Source of the DNA: JAZKFT01 sp040386335 | Lineage (GTDB): Bacteria; Bacteroidota; Bacteroidia; Chitinophagales; Chitinophagaceae | Length of the DNA: 64,000 nucleotides | Direction: 5' to 3' | Assembly (NCBI GenBank): GCA_040386335.1 | Contig: JAZKFT010000024.1 | Span: 1 to 64,000, forward strand | In this document: piece by piece, positions 45,116 to 54,448 of the stretch | Numbering within the stretch: position 1 is the first letter of the stretch | How the letters are laid out: each line of letters starts with the position of its first letter | Notes under the pieces: model-generated | The model's database searches: none | What the model was told of the DNA's origin: nothing | Seen by the model: the letters and a program-made list of their open reading frames with translations, nothing else | Made by a program: the position numbers and the translations under genes

Positions 45116-45283
45116 TATGCTTTGTCCTTGCGTCTAGAGAACTACACCCATTGGAAGCCTGTCAGCCAGTAATCTTTCGATGTTTGACGCTCATTTTTTA
45201 TAAGGCGAATGTTTTTTTGCCTTCTTGACTTTTAGATAGGATGTAACTGACCAGCGACTGGTTAATTTTTAAATGGTTAATAC

Positions 45284-46207
45284 ATGAAACTAAATCGGAG
45301 TAATCTTTTAGGCTTATTGGGAATTTTTTTCAGCGCCAGCCTATCTGCACAAACTATTTCTAAAGAAGAGATAATTTTTCTTACTTCGGAATGGAAAGGG
45401 GCACGTTTTTCCGATGGAAGGCCGAAAATTGGCGACAGTCTTTTGGACAGGGCAAAATATATTATGATCGATGATGCGTGGACTGTATTAAAAAATGAGG
45501 GGTACCTAAATCAATTTGAAGGCAATTGGAAAACAGTTAACGACACACCGATGACAGGCCGGGCATTAACGGCCATGTATTTTCCAAGCCGGCCAGACGT
45601 AGAGAAAAGTATTAAAGCCAGGGGAGCCTTGCAAGGAAGAAAAGGCAACACCAACTCCTGGCCCATTGATATTCTTACAAAAGGGGATATTTATATTGCT
45701 GATGCATTTGGAAAAATTAGTAGTGGCCCAATAATGGTTGCTACTCTGGCAAATTCTATTTATAGCAAATCGGGTAACGGTGTGGTTTTTAATGGCGCCG
45801 CCAGGGATTTACAGGAACTAAAAATGCTGAAAGGTTTTAATGCCTTTGTTCGTGACTTTCACCCTTCATTTACAGAGGAGATGGTATTGATGGGATTGAA
45901 TACTCCCATTCGGATAGGAAATGCGATTGTACTTCCTGGTGACCTGGTGATTGCACAAAAAGAGGGTGTACTTTTTGTTCCGGCACATTTAGCAGAACAG
46001 GTAGTGAGCACTGCAGAATTTGTAATACGTAAAGATAAATTTGGTTTCGAAATGGTACGTACCGGCAAATATAGCACCGGAGAAATAGATAGTCAATGGA
46101 CAGACGAGATAAAAATCAACTTTTTAAGTTGGCTGGAGAAACATCCGGAATTGGGTAAAATGACCCGCGCCGAACTGGATAAATTAATGAGCAAACGAAC
46201 CTGGTAA
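45284..46207 (+). CDS. secreted RraA-like protein 2
   Basis: A 307-residue paralogue of the protein at 42,071. It shares the same plan: signal peptide (SNLLGLLGIFFSASLSAQ), the region FLTSEWKGARFSDGRPKIGD, then the RraA fold with GDIYIADAFGKISSGPI and GNGVVFNGAARDLQE. Arg174-Asp175 fall at the same residue numbers as in the first copy. Differences near the active site (FNGAARD against YDGALRD, MVATLAN against IGDNVGN) suggest a changed substrate or stereochemistry rather than redundancy. It is separated from the YhcH-like gene by 168 bases without a clear promoter. Confidence 0.82.
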   Translation: MKLNRSNLLGLLGIFFSASLSAQTISKEEIIFLTSEWKGARFSDGRPKIGDSLLDRAKYIMIDDAWTVLKNEGYLNQFEGNWKTVNDTPMTGRALTAMYFPSRPDVEKSIKARGALQGRKGNTNSWPIDILTKGDIYIADAFGKISSGPIMVATLANSIYSKSGNGVVFNGAARDLQELKMLKGFNAFVRDFHPSFTEEMVLMGLNTPIRIGNAIVLPGDLVIAQKEGVLFVPAHLAEQVVSTAEFVIRKDKFGFEMVRTGKYSTGEIDSQWTDEIKINFLSWLEKHPELGKMTRAELDKLMSKRTW

Positions 46208-46540
46208 TAATAAGGCACCCGAACGGCATCAAAAAAAGAACATACGCTCCCCGATTTGCCAATTGACCAAAGCTCATGCTCATCATTTTATTCCAACACG
46301 AAAGTGCTTTTCCCACTATTACTATTAAATATTTCCTTATATCAGTCAATTATCCGGTGAGTTAAAATGATGATCACTTGAGCAAACACATATTTTACAC
46401 GGTCCATGGCGTATTATTCCGAAAATGACAAAATTCCATTTCAAACCGTCACGGTGGAAAAATGCGGTGTAGCCCAGCCTGTCAAGTGCGCCAGAACGTG
46501 TCGGATTAATTTATTGGTACAAATAATTTAAACAATCTCT
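46208..46540. other. intergenic stretch before the SMP-30 gene
   Basis: I see no gene or gene relic here. A TAATTTAA stretch about 16 bases before the next ATG loosely resembles a -7 box, so the lactonase may have its own promoter. No convincing hairpin follows the RraA-like gene. Confidence 0.4.
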
Positions 46541-47536
46541 ATGAAAACGAAAATGATTTTATATTTTTTATTTTCCAGCGGTTTTTTCGGGTATGCGCAG
46601 GAAAATAAGCCTGGAACAGGAACTATTGAATTTGTGTCAAAGGAACTTTCAAAACTCATAAAACGGGACGCAAAGGTTGAAATAATTGCAGACGGCTTTC
46701 AGTTTACAGAAGGCCCATTGTGGCTCGAGAAGGAGCAAATGCTTTTATTGTCCGATATTCCCGCCAATATTATTTATAAATGGACAGAAGCCAATGGTAA
46801 AGAAGTGTATGTGAAACCTGGTGGCTATACAGATACCGCAAAAAGAGGAGGGTTTATGGGGCCCAATGGGCTTGCTCTTTCAAAGGATGGAAAATTAATG
46901 GTTTGCCAGCATGGCGACAGAAGGATTGCAATAATGGATGCGCCACTCCACGCACCGCAAGCCAAATTCGTTACTGTTGCAGGTGCTTACAATGGAAAGA
47001 GATTAAATAGTCCGAACGATCTTTTTCTTACAAAGAACGGTGATCTCTATTTTACTGATCCATCCTATGGCTTTGAAAAAGGCGCAGAAGATCCCAAAAA
47101 GGAAATTGCTTTCCAGGGAGTATACAAAGTGGATAAGGCGGGTAAAGTTACCCTGCTAATCGATTCAATAGAAGCACCGAATGGTATCGCCATTTTCCCG
47201 GATGGAAAAACTTTGCTTGTATCCAATTCAGACAATCGAAAAAAAATGTGGTATGCTTATGATATAACTTCAAATGGTTTATTGAACAACAGCAGGATAT
47301 TTTATGATGTGAGCAGTGAGAAGGGCGCAGGAGGATGCGATGGATTGAAAATAGATAACAAGGGAAATGTTTTTGCAACAGGACCAGGCGGTGTATGGAT
47401 ATTTACCAAAAAGGGAAAGCTGATAGGGAAGATAAAAGTGAACGGAGCAAGCGTTGCCAATTGTGCTTTAAGCCCGGATGGCAAAACAATTTATCTTACT
47501 GCTACAAATTATTTGCTGAGGTTGAAGATGCGATAA
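46541..47536 (+). CDS. secreted SMP-30/gluconolactonase-family lactonase
   Basis: A 331-residue protein with a signal peptide (MKTKMILYFLFSSGFFGYAQ). The six-bladed propeller carries the metal ligands expected for SMP-30 lactonases: Glu in QFTEGPLWL, Asn in LNSPNDLFL and Asp in GCDGLKIDNKG. GDLYFTDPSYGF is the usual family signature. The reaction is opening of aldono-1,4- or 1,5-lactones to aldonates. In this context it would act in the periplasm on the product of the PQQ dehydrogenase and feed the Tat-exported dehydratase. It is the last plus-strand gene, tail to tail with the bicupin gene (102 bases). Confidence 0.88.
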   Translation: MKTKMILYFLFSSGFFGYAQENKPGTGTIEFVSKELSKLIKRDAKVEIIADGFQFTEGPLWLEKEQMLLLSDIPANIIYKWTEANGKEVYVKPGGYTDTAKRGGFMGPNGLALSKDGKLMVCQHGDRRIAIMDAPLHAPQAKFVTVAGAYNGKRLNSPNDLFLTKNGDLYFTDPSYGFEKGAEDPKKEIAFQGVYKVDKAGKVTLLIDSIEAPNGIAIFPDGKTLLVSNSDNRKKMWYAYDITSNGLLNNSRIFYDVSSEKGAGGCDGLKIDNKGNVFATGPGGVWIFTKKGKLIGKIKVNGASVANCALSPDGKTIYLTATNYLLRLKMR

Positions 47537-47638
47537 AATGCATACTACAGGCGGGGATGAAGACATATAGCAATCAAACGACTTTTCATCCAGGAGGATT
47601 TTAAAGTCAGTAAAAAATATGAGTATTATTTCATTTAC

Positions 47639-48853
47639 TTATCGCTGATCATCATCACCCATTACATCATATCCCCGCCATTTAAAGGCTGTTGCCAAAC
47701 CAGATGCACTGGGCCATGCAATTTTATGTTGTGCACTCGCCACCCATTTTCTTCTGTTTTCTTCTGTATCGAATGAAATCTGAACCTGGTAATTATAGGT
47801 AGTTGGCTCTGCTTCGATTGATTTAGCCATATCCCCAGGGAAAAGACGCAACAATTTTGAACTGAGATAACCTTGCTGAACAGTCATAGCAGGTACATAA
47901 ATAGAATAATACATTTTTTCAAAAGCCGGTCCATTTTCTTTTGGAACAATAAAATCCATCTGCAATGCCATTGCTTTTGGTTTTAAAACTGGCTTTGAAA
48001 TGGTTACACTTTTTTCTTTAGACGCGGCTACGCCGATTACTAATAGCTCAAGCCCGTCTTTGTTGTCGCTAGCCATCGTGATATTTTCCCCCAACTTTCC
48101 ATAAAAGGCATCGCCGGTTTTAACGATGGCTCTTTCATTATTAATTGAAACGGTACCACCACCTTTAAGAACATAGTATACTTCTTCAATGCCTTCCAGC
48201 ACACGGGGCCCGGTTGTACTGTCACTGGGTATTACAAGGTGATCCACATGATTCCAGTCTGTATTGAAGATATCAGCGCCAAACACACGACGCTGTAAAA
48301 TATTATTGCCTGAAGCAGAGGATTTTAGGGGTTTAAGTTTATTTTGCTCTAACCGGCTTGCAACAAATACAGGCACAGCATCCATTGCTGCACCTGCACG
48401 GGTATCATCAAGGTCAAAATTGTCACCACGACCTTTTGTTGTACTAACAGCGAAGTTTAACCAACGAACAGGTTCATTGGAGGAATTATATATGGCATGT
48501 GCATCTCCCATCTTGCACGGGACAATGGCGGGGGCTTTTATTTTTGATGTTCTTCCGTTGATCGTAAATTCCGCTTCCCCATTTAAAAGAACATACATTT
48601 CTTCAATGGTATGATGAAAGTGATGGCCGATGCCTGATTTGGCATTAATGACTCCTGAATGCAAATACAGAAAATTGGTGGCCAGTTCAGTTCGCCCGAT
48701 TAATTGTGTAAATGCCATTTGGCCTGCTCCTGCATGTACAGCGCTTAAGGTGCGGTATGTAGCAGGGTTATTGAATACAATGCGATCCTTAACAGGTTGT
48801 GCAGTAGTAACGACTACCTGAAACATTAGCACAATTGCAGATATTAATTTCAT
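47639..48853 (-). CDS. secreted bicupin with C-terminal ABM-like domain
   Basis: A 404-residue secreted protein (signal KLISAIVLMFQVVVTTAQ). Cupin 1 (about 60-130) has a full metal set: His78, His80 and Glu84 in HHFHHTIEEMYVLLNG, and His119 in GDAHAIYN. Cupin 2 (about 205-270, IEEVYYVLKGGGTVSI) keeps the Glu but lacks the His pair, so it is probably structural. Residues about 295-385 resemble a dimeric alpha/beta-barrel (ABM) domain (YSIYVPAMTVQQGYLSSKLL, TEENRRKWVAS). I know no characterised enzyme with this arrangement. It lies 55 bases after the PQQ dehydrogenase, suggesting a role in the same sugar oxidation, such as isomerase, epimerase or oxygenase. Function unknown. Confidence 0.75.
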   Translation of the reverse strand: MKLISAIVLMFQVVVTTAQPVKDRIVFNNPATYRTLSAVHAGAGQMAFTQLIGRTELATNFLYLHSGVINAKSGIGHHFHHTIEEMYVLLNGEAEFTINGRTSKIKAPAIVPCKMGDAHAIYNSSNEPVRWLNFAVSTTKGRGDNFDLDDTRAGAAMDAVPVFVASRLEQNKLKPLKSSASGNNILQRRVFGADIFNTDWNHVDHLVIPSDSTTGPRVLEGIEEVYYVLKGGGTVSINNERAIVKTGDAFYGKLGENITMASDNKDGLELLVIGVAASKEKSVTISKPVLKPKAMALQMDFIVPKENGPAFEKMYYSIYVPAMTVQQGYLSSKLLRLFPGDMAKSIEAEPTTYNYQVQISFDTEENRRKWVASAQHKIAWPSASGLATAFKWRGYDVMGDDDQR

Positions 48854-48908
48854 GCGGATCCCTGGTTTATTTGTTTAAAAAAAGAATTATTTCCAAGTTT
48901 CTCTTCGG

Positions 48909-51158
48909 TTATTTTTTATCCGGAAGTGCATAAACAACATAACCTTTTTTCAATGCACCCGGTTTCAAAGAATGATTATAGCTATCAGGAGCAAAGTTTG
49001 CACTGGCATTCACTACCAGGAATTGTTTACCCTTGTAGGTGTACATGCTGGGTTGCCCCTGCACTTCATTACTCAATGTAGTTTCCCATAAAACTTTTCC
49101 ATTGTCAGCATCAAATGCATATATCTTCCCTCCTTTAGCCGTTGCAAACACAACCCCTGTAGAAGTAACAACCATACCTTTTCTCAATACACCTGCAGGA
49201 GCGCCTTTAGATTTATCGCCTTTGGCATAGGCAGAGTCTTCACCAACCGGCATCCGCCATTTAATGGTTCCACTGTTCAGGTCGTATGCCAGTATAGATG
49301 CCCAGGGTGGTGAACCCAACCCCATCCACTCAGTACCATAGTCCGTTGTGTAGCGGTCTTCAGGATGAACTACTCCTTCGGGATAGTCTGACATGGCAGT
49401 ACCCTTTGTTGCATCGGGGTTAATTCGGGCGCCACCAGAATCTACGATTGGACCTGTCGCCTTTTTATTATCGCCTCCTCTTCCCGGGAAATTGAAACTT
49501 CTGGGAATACCACCCATAAACCGGAACAATGAAGCCATTGTTTGTTCATCTACATGCGGAATGCCTGGCATACGGCCCCGGCCATTAATAATAATATTTT
49601 TAAATTCATCATAAAATATGCGTTGTCCAATATTCACCAGGGACGGACCGGCTAACCCCTGCATATTATCACCATGGCAACTTTGACAATTGGCAGTATA
49701 AAACCCTTTTACTTTTTTCAGGTCATTTTCCGAAAGGTCAATTTTAGGCGGTAATACTTTGTTCAATCTGTAAATAGAAGCGTACTCATGTGCAAGAATA
49801 TACATGATCCCTTTTTTCGGGTCGCAAGCCGAATTGCCGTAATTAGCACCCCCTAATGCGCCAGGCATCATTATGGTTTCATATTTATCAGACGGCGGTA
49901 CAAACAGACCGGACTTGGCGGCAGCCAACCTTATTAACCATTTTTTTCTTATACTATCCGGAAAAAATGGGTTCAAGGTTTCCTTTGTTACTTCATGGCT
50001 GGTAAAACTTGGTAGGGATGAAATCGGCTGTGTAGGCCACGCCTTTTCACCGGGCATTTCACTGGCAGGAAAAGGTTTTTCTTCAATTGGGAAAAGTGGT
50101 ACCCCAGTCTTACGATTAAACACAAAAACGAAACCATGTTTGGTAGCTACGGAAACAGCATCAATTTTTTTTCCATCCCTGGTTATAGTTAATAATTGCG
50201 GAGCAGAAGAAAGGTCATAGTCCCAAATGTCGTGGTGAACTGTTTGATAATGCCAGATACGTTTGCCGGTGTTTGCATCCAGCGCTACCAGGCAATTGCC
50301 GTAGAGATCACTTCCCAGCCGGTCAGCTCCGTAATAATCATATGTTGGAGAACCCAGCGGTAAAAATACAATTCCATTGTCCTGGTCAACCGACATTTCA
50401 CTCCAAACATTTACACCCCCAACGTACTTATACGCATCTTTGGGCCAGGTATCGTATCCAAATTCACCAGGGTGTGGCACGGTATGAAATGTCCATTCCA
50501 ATTTGCCGGTAACATTATTATATGCTCTAATATAACCAGGCGGAGAAAAGTAGCCTTCGCCGGGTGCAGAACCCATTATGATTAAATCATTATAAATAAC
50601 ACCTGGCATCATTGCCTGCATTCTCCGGATAGAAGTAGGATCCCGATCCAGCCCTGCCCGCATATCGATAGCACCACTGTCACCAAAACTTTTAATTGTT
50701 TTTCCTGTTGTGGCATCAATTTCCTGGAGCGAATTATTTAAAGTAAATACCAGACGTTTGTCCTTTCTATTTTTGCTTTCCCAATAGTTCAGGCCTCTTC
50801 TTGTAAGACCCTGCAAATTCGTGTGAATCCAGATTTCTTTCCTGGTGACGATGTTCAGTGCAACCAGGGATGAGTTTTTTCCCAATACATACATCATCGT
50901 ATCTACTACAATGGGTTGAAACATGTAAGGAATATTATCCTCCGTAGAATAGGTCCATGCAACCTGCATTTGGCTAACATTTTCCCTCGTAATTTCTGCA
51001 GCGTCAAAATATTTTGACTGATCAGGCCCGCCGCCATATTGCGACCAGGTAGTATGATTGTAAGGCGATGAATGTGTATTACAGCTTACATATGCAAACA
51101 AACCGGGCAATACCAAAATTGCGTAGGCAAGTTTGGTTGGCATTTTCCTTAGATTCAT
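48909..51158 (-). CDS. PQQ-dependent dehydrogenase with inserted cytochrome c domain, lipoprotein
   Basis: A 749-residue lipoprotein (AYVSC, Cys26). The PQQ beta-propeller is of the membrane glucose dehydrogenase type, with HHDIWDYDL (residues 309-317) holding the catalytic Asp and tryptophan-docking repeats such as GKRIWHYQT and GKVLWETTL. A cytochrome c domain is inserted between propeller blades (about 470-555), with heme motif CQSCH at 491-495 and probable axial Met530. The propeller resumes near WMGLGSPPWASILAYDL. The domain order lets electrons pass inside one chain to the respiratory chain. Expected reaction: aldose to lactone at the periplasmic face. No PQQ synthesis genes lie in the window. 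Confidence 0.88.
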   Translation of the reverse strand: MNLRKMPTKLAYAILVLPGLFAYVSCNTHSSPYNHTTWSQYGGGPDQSKYFDAAEITRENVSQMQVAWTYSTEDNIPYMFQPIVVDTMMYVLGKNSSLVALNIVTRKEIWIHTNLQGLTRRGLNYWESKNRKDKRLVFTLNNSLQEIDATTGKTIKSFGDSGAIDMRAGLDRDPTSIRRMQAMMPGVIYNDLIIMGSAPGEGYFSPPGYIRAYNNVTGKLEWTFHTVPHPGEFGYDTWPKDAYKYVGGVNVWSEMSVDQDNGIVFLPLGSPTYDYYGADRLGSDLYGNCLVALDANTGKRIWHYQTVHHDIWDYDLSSAPQLLTITRDGKKIDAVSVATKHGFVFVFNRKTGVPLFPIEEKPFPASEMPGEKAWPTQPISSLPSFTSHEVTKETLNPFFPDSIRKKWLIRLAAAKSGLFVPPSDKYETIMMPGALGGANYGNSACDPKKGIMYILAHEYASIYRLNKVLPPKIDLSENDLKKVKGFYTANCQSCHGDNMQGLAGPSLVNIGQRIFYDEFKNIIINGRGRMPGIPHVDEQTMASLFRFMGGIPRSFNFPGRGGDNKKATGPIVDSGGARINPDATKGTAMSDYPEGVVHPEDRYTTDYGTEWMGLGSPPWASILAYDLNSGTIKWRMPVGEDSAYAKGDKSKGAPAGVLRKGMVVTSTGVVFATAKGGKIYAFDADNGKVLWETTLSNEVQGQPSMYTYKGKQFLVVNASANFAPDSYNHSLKPGALKKGYVVYALPDKK

Positions 51159-51258
51159 ATAGCAAGAATTTTGAGTAAACCTTTTTTTTAATTGTAACGT
51201 TCAGCCGGCAATTCGTGAGAATATTTTATCATTAATAGTTTATCAAAAGCCAGGATGT

Positions 51259-53184
51259 TTATTTAAAAAGTAATTGGGCAAAATTGTAAAGATTATTTCT
51301 CCAGACCGGCCATGTGTGTCCTCCCGGGTATTCGCTATAGTTGTATTTGATGCCCATCTCATCAAACTTAGAAAGCATGATTTTACAATTGGCATGTGCT
51401 ATGTCTTCTTTGCCACCCATTGCAATCCAAAAGCTTTTCAGATTGCGATTTATTGTTGACAGATTGTTTTTCATAAAATCATACTGTGGAGTGGAAAGAG
51501 CCGGTTGGTTAGCCCACCAGCCAGAACTGAATACACCGAGGTAAGCAAACATGTCTGTATTTTTAACCCCGGCATGCAGTGTTTGTAACCCTCCCATTGA
51601 TAAACCGGCCAATGCTGTGTTGCCATTTCCTTTTGCGATGCGATAGTTTTTTTCTACAACCGGCATTACAGCTTCTTTTAGTTCCCTTTCAAAAAGTTGT
51701 AATGACTTTTCACCAAAGCCGGCTAAGCCGCCACCACTGAGATTGCCATCCATCATGACCACCAACATAGGTTTGGCTTTTTGGGCTGCAATAAGATTAT
51801 CAAGAATCAGATCTGTCTTTCCTTGCGTGGCCCACCCTCTCTCATCTTCGCCACCGCCATGTAAAATGTATAAAACAGGATAGCTGGTATTAACAGCAGA
51901 ATCATAGGCAGGCGGCGTATAGATGTAAAACTGCCTCCATGAATTGGTTACCCTGGAAAAATATTTTTTTATCCGGATATCACCGTGCGGCACATTTCGC
52001 AAGGCGTAATATGCACCACCACTAAAAGGGATTTCAATTCCGCTGGCCATCCTGCCCATGCCATAGAAAGATTCACTTGCAGGGTCTGCTACAGCCACAC
52101 CGTCTATTAATAATGAATAGTAATGAAAACCTTCGCTGATAGAGTCGGTGGTTACTTTCCAAAAGCCAGCTGTGTCTTTAATAAGATCATATTTTTTGCC
52201 TAAATCTATTTGTACTTTTTTTGCTTCGGGGGCTTTGATGTTGAAGATTACACGGCTGTCGGGAAGTATTTGAGGATACAAGCCATTCCTGATGTTAGTG
52301 GCAGCAGGAGCGCCAGCTACCGGGTATTTGGAAAAGGAGGAACCATCAACAGGTTTAAAAATTAATTGGGAAAACATGAACAACCCATTCTTCCATACCT
52401 TGAAATCATGCACGCCCGGCTCTATAAAATAAATATGCGGCACATTATTTTGCTGCAGGTAATCGTGGGTTCTTTTGCTAAAAGAAATCAGGCCATCACT
52501 TGCGCCACAGCAAATGAAAAGCAGCTTGATTTTTTCTCTTGCCATCGTCGGATTTGGAGCCAACTCCTGCGGTATTTTCGTGTTGGGTGCAGAAGAAAAA
52601 CCACCTATCCAGGCAAACTTATCAAGGTTACCTAAACCAAAGTTGAGTGACTGTCCGCCACCCATTGATAAACCTGCAATGGCCCGATGCTCCCTGTCGG
52701 TAAATACAGGATACTTTTTTTCAATAAAAGGAATTAAATCGTTCAGCAAATCTTTTTCAAAGGTTGCAAATGCCTGTACTTTATCAGGGGCCATCATATT
52801 TCCACCAGCACGGTCGTTTTTAAGAGCCCTGCCATTAGGCATTACCACTATCATGGGTTCTATTTTACCCTGGGCATAGAGATTATCCAATATTAGCTGC
52901 GGTTGACCGCCATTCAGCCATTCTTTTTCATCGCCGCCAATGCCATGCAACAGGTACAGTACCGGGTATTTATTCTTTTTTGAATATCCGGGAGGGGTAT
53001 AAATCAATGTACGCCGGATGGTATCAACCGTGTTGGATTGATAGCTTATAGTATCAATTTTACCATGGGGAATGCTGTCACGAAGTATATCAAAACCAGG
53101 GTGCGCAGATTTTACAGGTTCCTGTGAATAGACAGATATATTTAGCAGCAATACATTTGCCAAAGCAAACAGCAATTTTTTCAT
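51259..53184 (-). CDS. dual-domain CE1 esterase (feruloyl/acetyl xylan esterase type)
   Basis: A 641-residue secreted protein with two complete CE1 alpha/beta-hydrolase domains. The first (about 38-275) has nucleophile Ser173 in GLSMGG and His259 in GVHDFKVW. A CBM48-like E-set linker domain (about 300-380) follows. The second (about 400-641) has Ser529 in GLSMGG and His623 in GGHTWPVW. Both domains have an oxyanion-type HG motif (YLLHG, YILHG). The CBM48 domain and second catalytic half match the layout of the single esterases next to it, so it looks like a fusion of an unlinked CE1 with such a unit. Likely removes ferulate or acetate from arabinoxylan. Confidence 0.9.
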   Translation of the reverse strand: MKKLLFALANVLLLNISVYSQEPVKSAHPGFDILRDSIPHGKIDTISYQSNTVDTIRRTLIYTPPGYSKKNKYPVLYLLHGIGGDEKEWLNGGQPQLILDNLYAQGKIEPMIVVMPNGRALKNDRAGGNMMAPDKVQAFATFEKDLLNDLIPFIEKKYPVFTDREHRAIAGLSMGGGQSLNFGLGNLDKFAWIGGFSSAPNTKIPQELAPNPTMAREKIKLLFICCGASDGLISFSKRTHDYLQQNNVPHIYFIEPGVHDFKVWKNGLFMFSQLIFKPVDGSSFSKYPVAGAPAATNIRNGLYPQILPDSRVIFNIKAPEAKKVQIDLGKKYDLIKDTAGFWKVTTDSISEGFHYYSLLIDGVAVADPASESFYGMGRMASGIEIPFSGGAYYALRNVPHGDIRIKKYFSRVTNSWRQFYIYTPPAYDSAVNTSYPVLYILHGGGEDERGWATQGKTDLILDNLIAAQKAKPMLVVMMDGNLSGGGLAGFGEKSLQLFERELKEAVMPVVEKNYRIAKGNGNTALAGLSMGGLQTLHAGVKNTDMFAYLGVFSSGWWANQPALSTPQYDFMKNNLSTINRNLKSFWIAMGGKEDIAHANCKIMLSKFDEMGIKYNYSEYPGGHTWPVWRNNLYNFAQLLFK

Positions 53185-53214
53185 TGTTGACGATTTATTT
53201 GCAATGGTGATTTA

Positions 53215-54423
53215 TCACTTAAAAAGGAGTGGAGCCATTTGATAAAGGCTGCGACGCCATGTTTGAAACTCATGGGCGGTATTCGGAGAAACATAAGTAC
53301 CGACATTGTAGCCGGCTGCCTTCAAGTCAGATTCAACTTTAGGAAGCGCATCAGCCCCACGGGTTTCTTTACTACCATAGGTTATAAATATAAACTTCGG
53401 CTTCATTTTGCCTTCAAGGTCTGCCGGAGTATAGTTGCCACCACTTAATAATCCCCAGTAACCAAAAACTTCCGGTTTGGCTAAGGTGACCATTTTTGTT
53501 TCCGCACCACCCATTGAAAGGCCTGCCATAGCACGTCCATCTCTTTTGTCTATTGTCCGGAAATGTGCATCAACATAAGGTATCAACTCATCTAACAATA
53601 CGGTTTGAAAGCCATTATTAGCAAGTATGCTCGCCATGCCACCGCCAGGAGGAGCAGACCGGTTGATGCTATCCGGACGCGTACTGCCAGGAGTTGTATT
53701 GGCGGCTGTCGGACGAGGGCCGCCAGGTCTGGCACCGGTATTAGTCATACCATAAGTCATTACAACGATAAAAGGTTTTATTCTGCCATCTGCAATCATA
53801 TTATCCATAATCAGGTTTGCTTTGCCTTGGATACCCCATGATGTCTCGTTTTCACCCCATCCATGTTGCAGGTATAGAACCGGGTATTTGCCCTTGCCTG
53901 TTTCGTAACCCGGGGGAGTATAAACAAATGCAACACGGGATGTGTTAGTGCTTTTTGAAGGGAATAACACCTGTTGCATGTGTCCGTTCGGAACATCTTT
54001 AAGTGCATAAATATCCTGGTCCGCCGCAGGTATTTCAATGCCGCTTTCCCAACGTTGTGATCCATAGAAAAATCCTGTTCCCGGATCATTAAAGGTTGCG
54101 CCGTCTACGTTAATGCGGTAATAGTGAAATCCTTCATCCATTGGTCCGGCGGTAGTACCTATAAAATAACCACTATCCGCCTTGACTAGTTTTGTACCTC
54201 CCTGCCCACCAAGGCCAAGACTTACCCGAACACTATCAGCATTTGGCGCATGAATTCTAAACCTCGCATACCCCTGTGAATTCACCTGGGGATATTGCTG
54301 AAACGGCTGGTTAAAAATTGAAGGTTTGAAGTCTTCAATAATCGCAGATTGCGAGCCTTGTGCAGCACATATATTGTTTGCCAGGGCGATTGCGACAACA
54401 ATCGTTAAAGATTTGATTTTCAT
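53215..54423 (-). CDS. CBM48-CE1 esterase
   Basis: A 402-residue secreted protein (signal ends NNICAAQ). A CBM48-like E-set domain (about 45-130, GFHYYRINVDGATFNDPG) precedes a CE1 hydrolase with YLQHGWG, nucleophile Ser303 in GLSMGGAE and His384 in NTAHEFQTW. A Gly/Pro/Thr-rich insertion (about 227-262) before the nucleophile region is absent from its neighbours and may be a lid or linker. It is closest to the second half of the dual esterase 30 bases downstream. Feruloyl or acetyl esterase activity on xylan is expected; the acyl group cannot be decided. Confidence 0.9.
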   Translation of the reverse strand: MKIKSLTIVVAIALANNICAAQGSQSAIIEDFKPSIFNQPFQQYPQVNSQGYARFRIHAPNADSVRVSLGLGGQGGTKLVKADSGYFIGTTAGPMDEGFHYYRINVDGATFNDPGTGFFYGSQRWESGIEIPAADQDIYALKDVPNGHMQQVLFPSKSTNTSRVAFVYTPPGYETGKGKYPVLYLQHGWGENETSWGIQGKANLIMDNMIADGRIKPFIVVMTYGMTNTGARPGGPRPTAANTTPGSTRPDSINRSAPPGGGMASILANNGFQTVLLDELIPYVDAHFRTIDKRDGRAMAGLSMGGAETKMVTLAKPEVFGYWGLLSGGNYTPADLEGKMKPKFIFITYGSKETRGADALPKVESDLKAAGYNVGTYVSPNTAHEFQTWRRSLYQMAPLLFK

Positions 54424-54448
54424 TTCTATTTTTTAATTGGTTAAAAAA

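Noticed and set aside
47155..47170. TAATCGATT inside the SMP-30 gene as another LacI site
   Set aside because: Only the central AATCGATT matches; flanks differ and such 8-mers are expected by chance in this length.
47555..47591. Inverted repeat GGATGAA/TTCATCC between the convergent SMP-30 and bicupin genes
   Set aside because: Seven-base stem, 23-base loop and no T run; a terminator is expected here but this is weak support.
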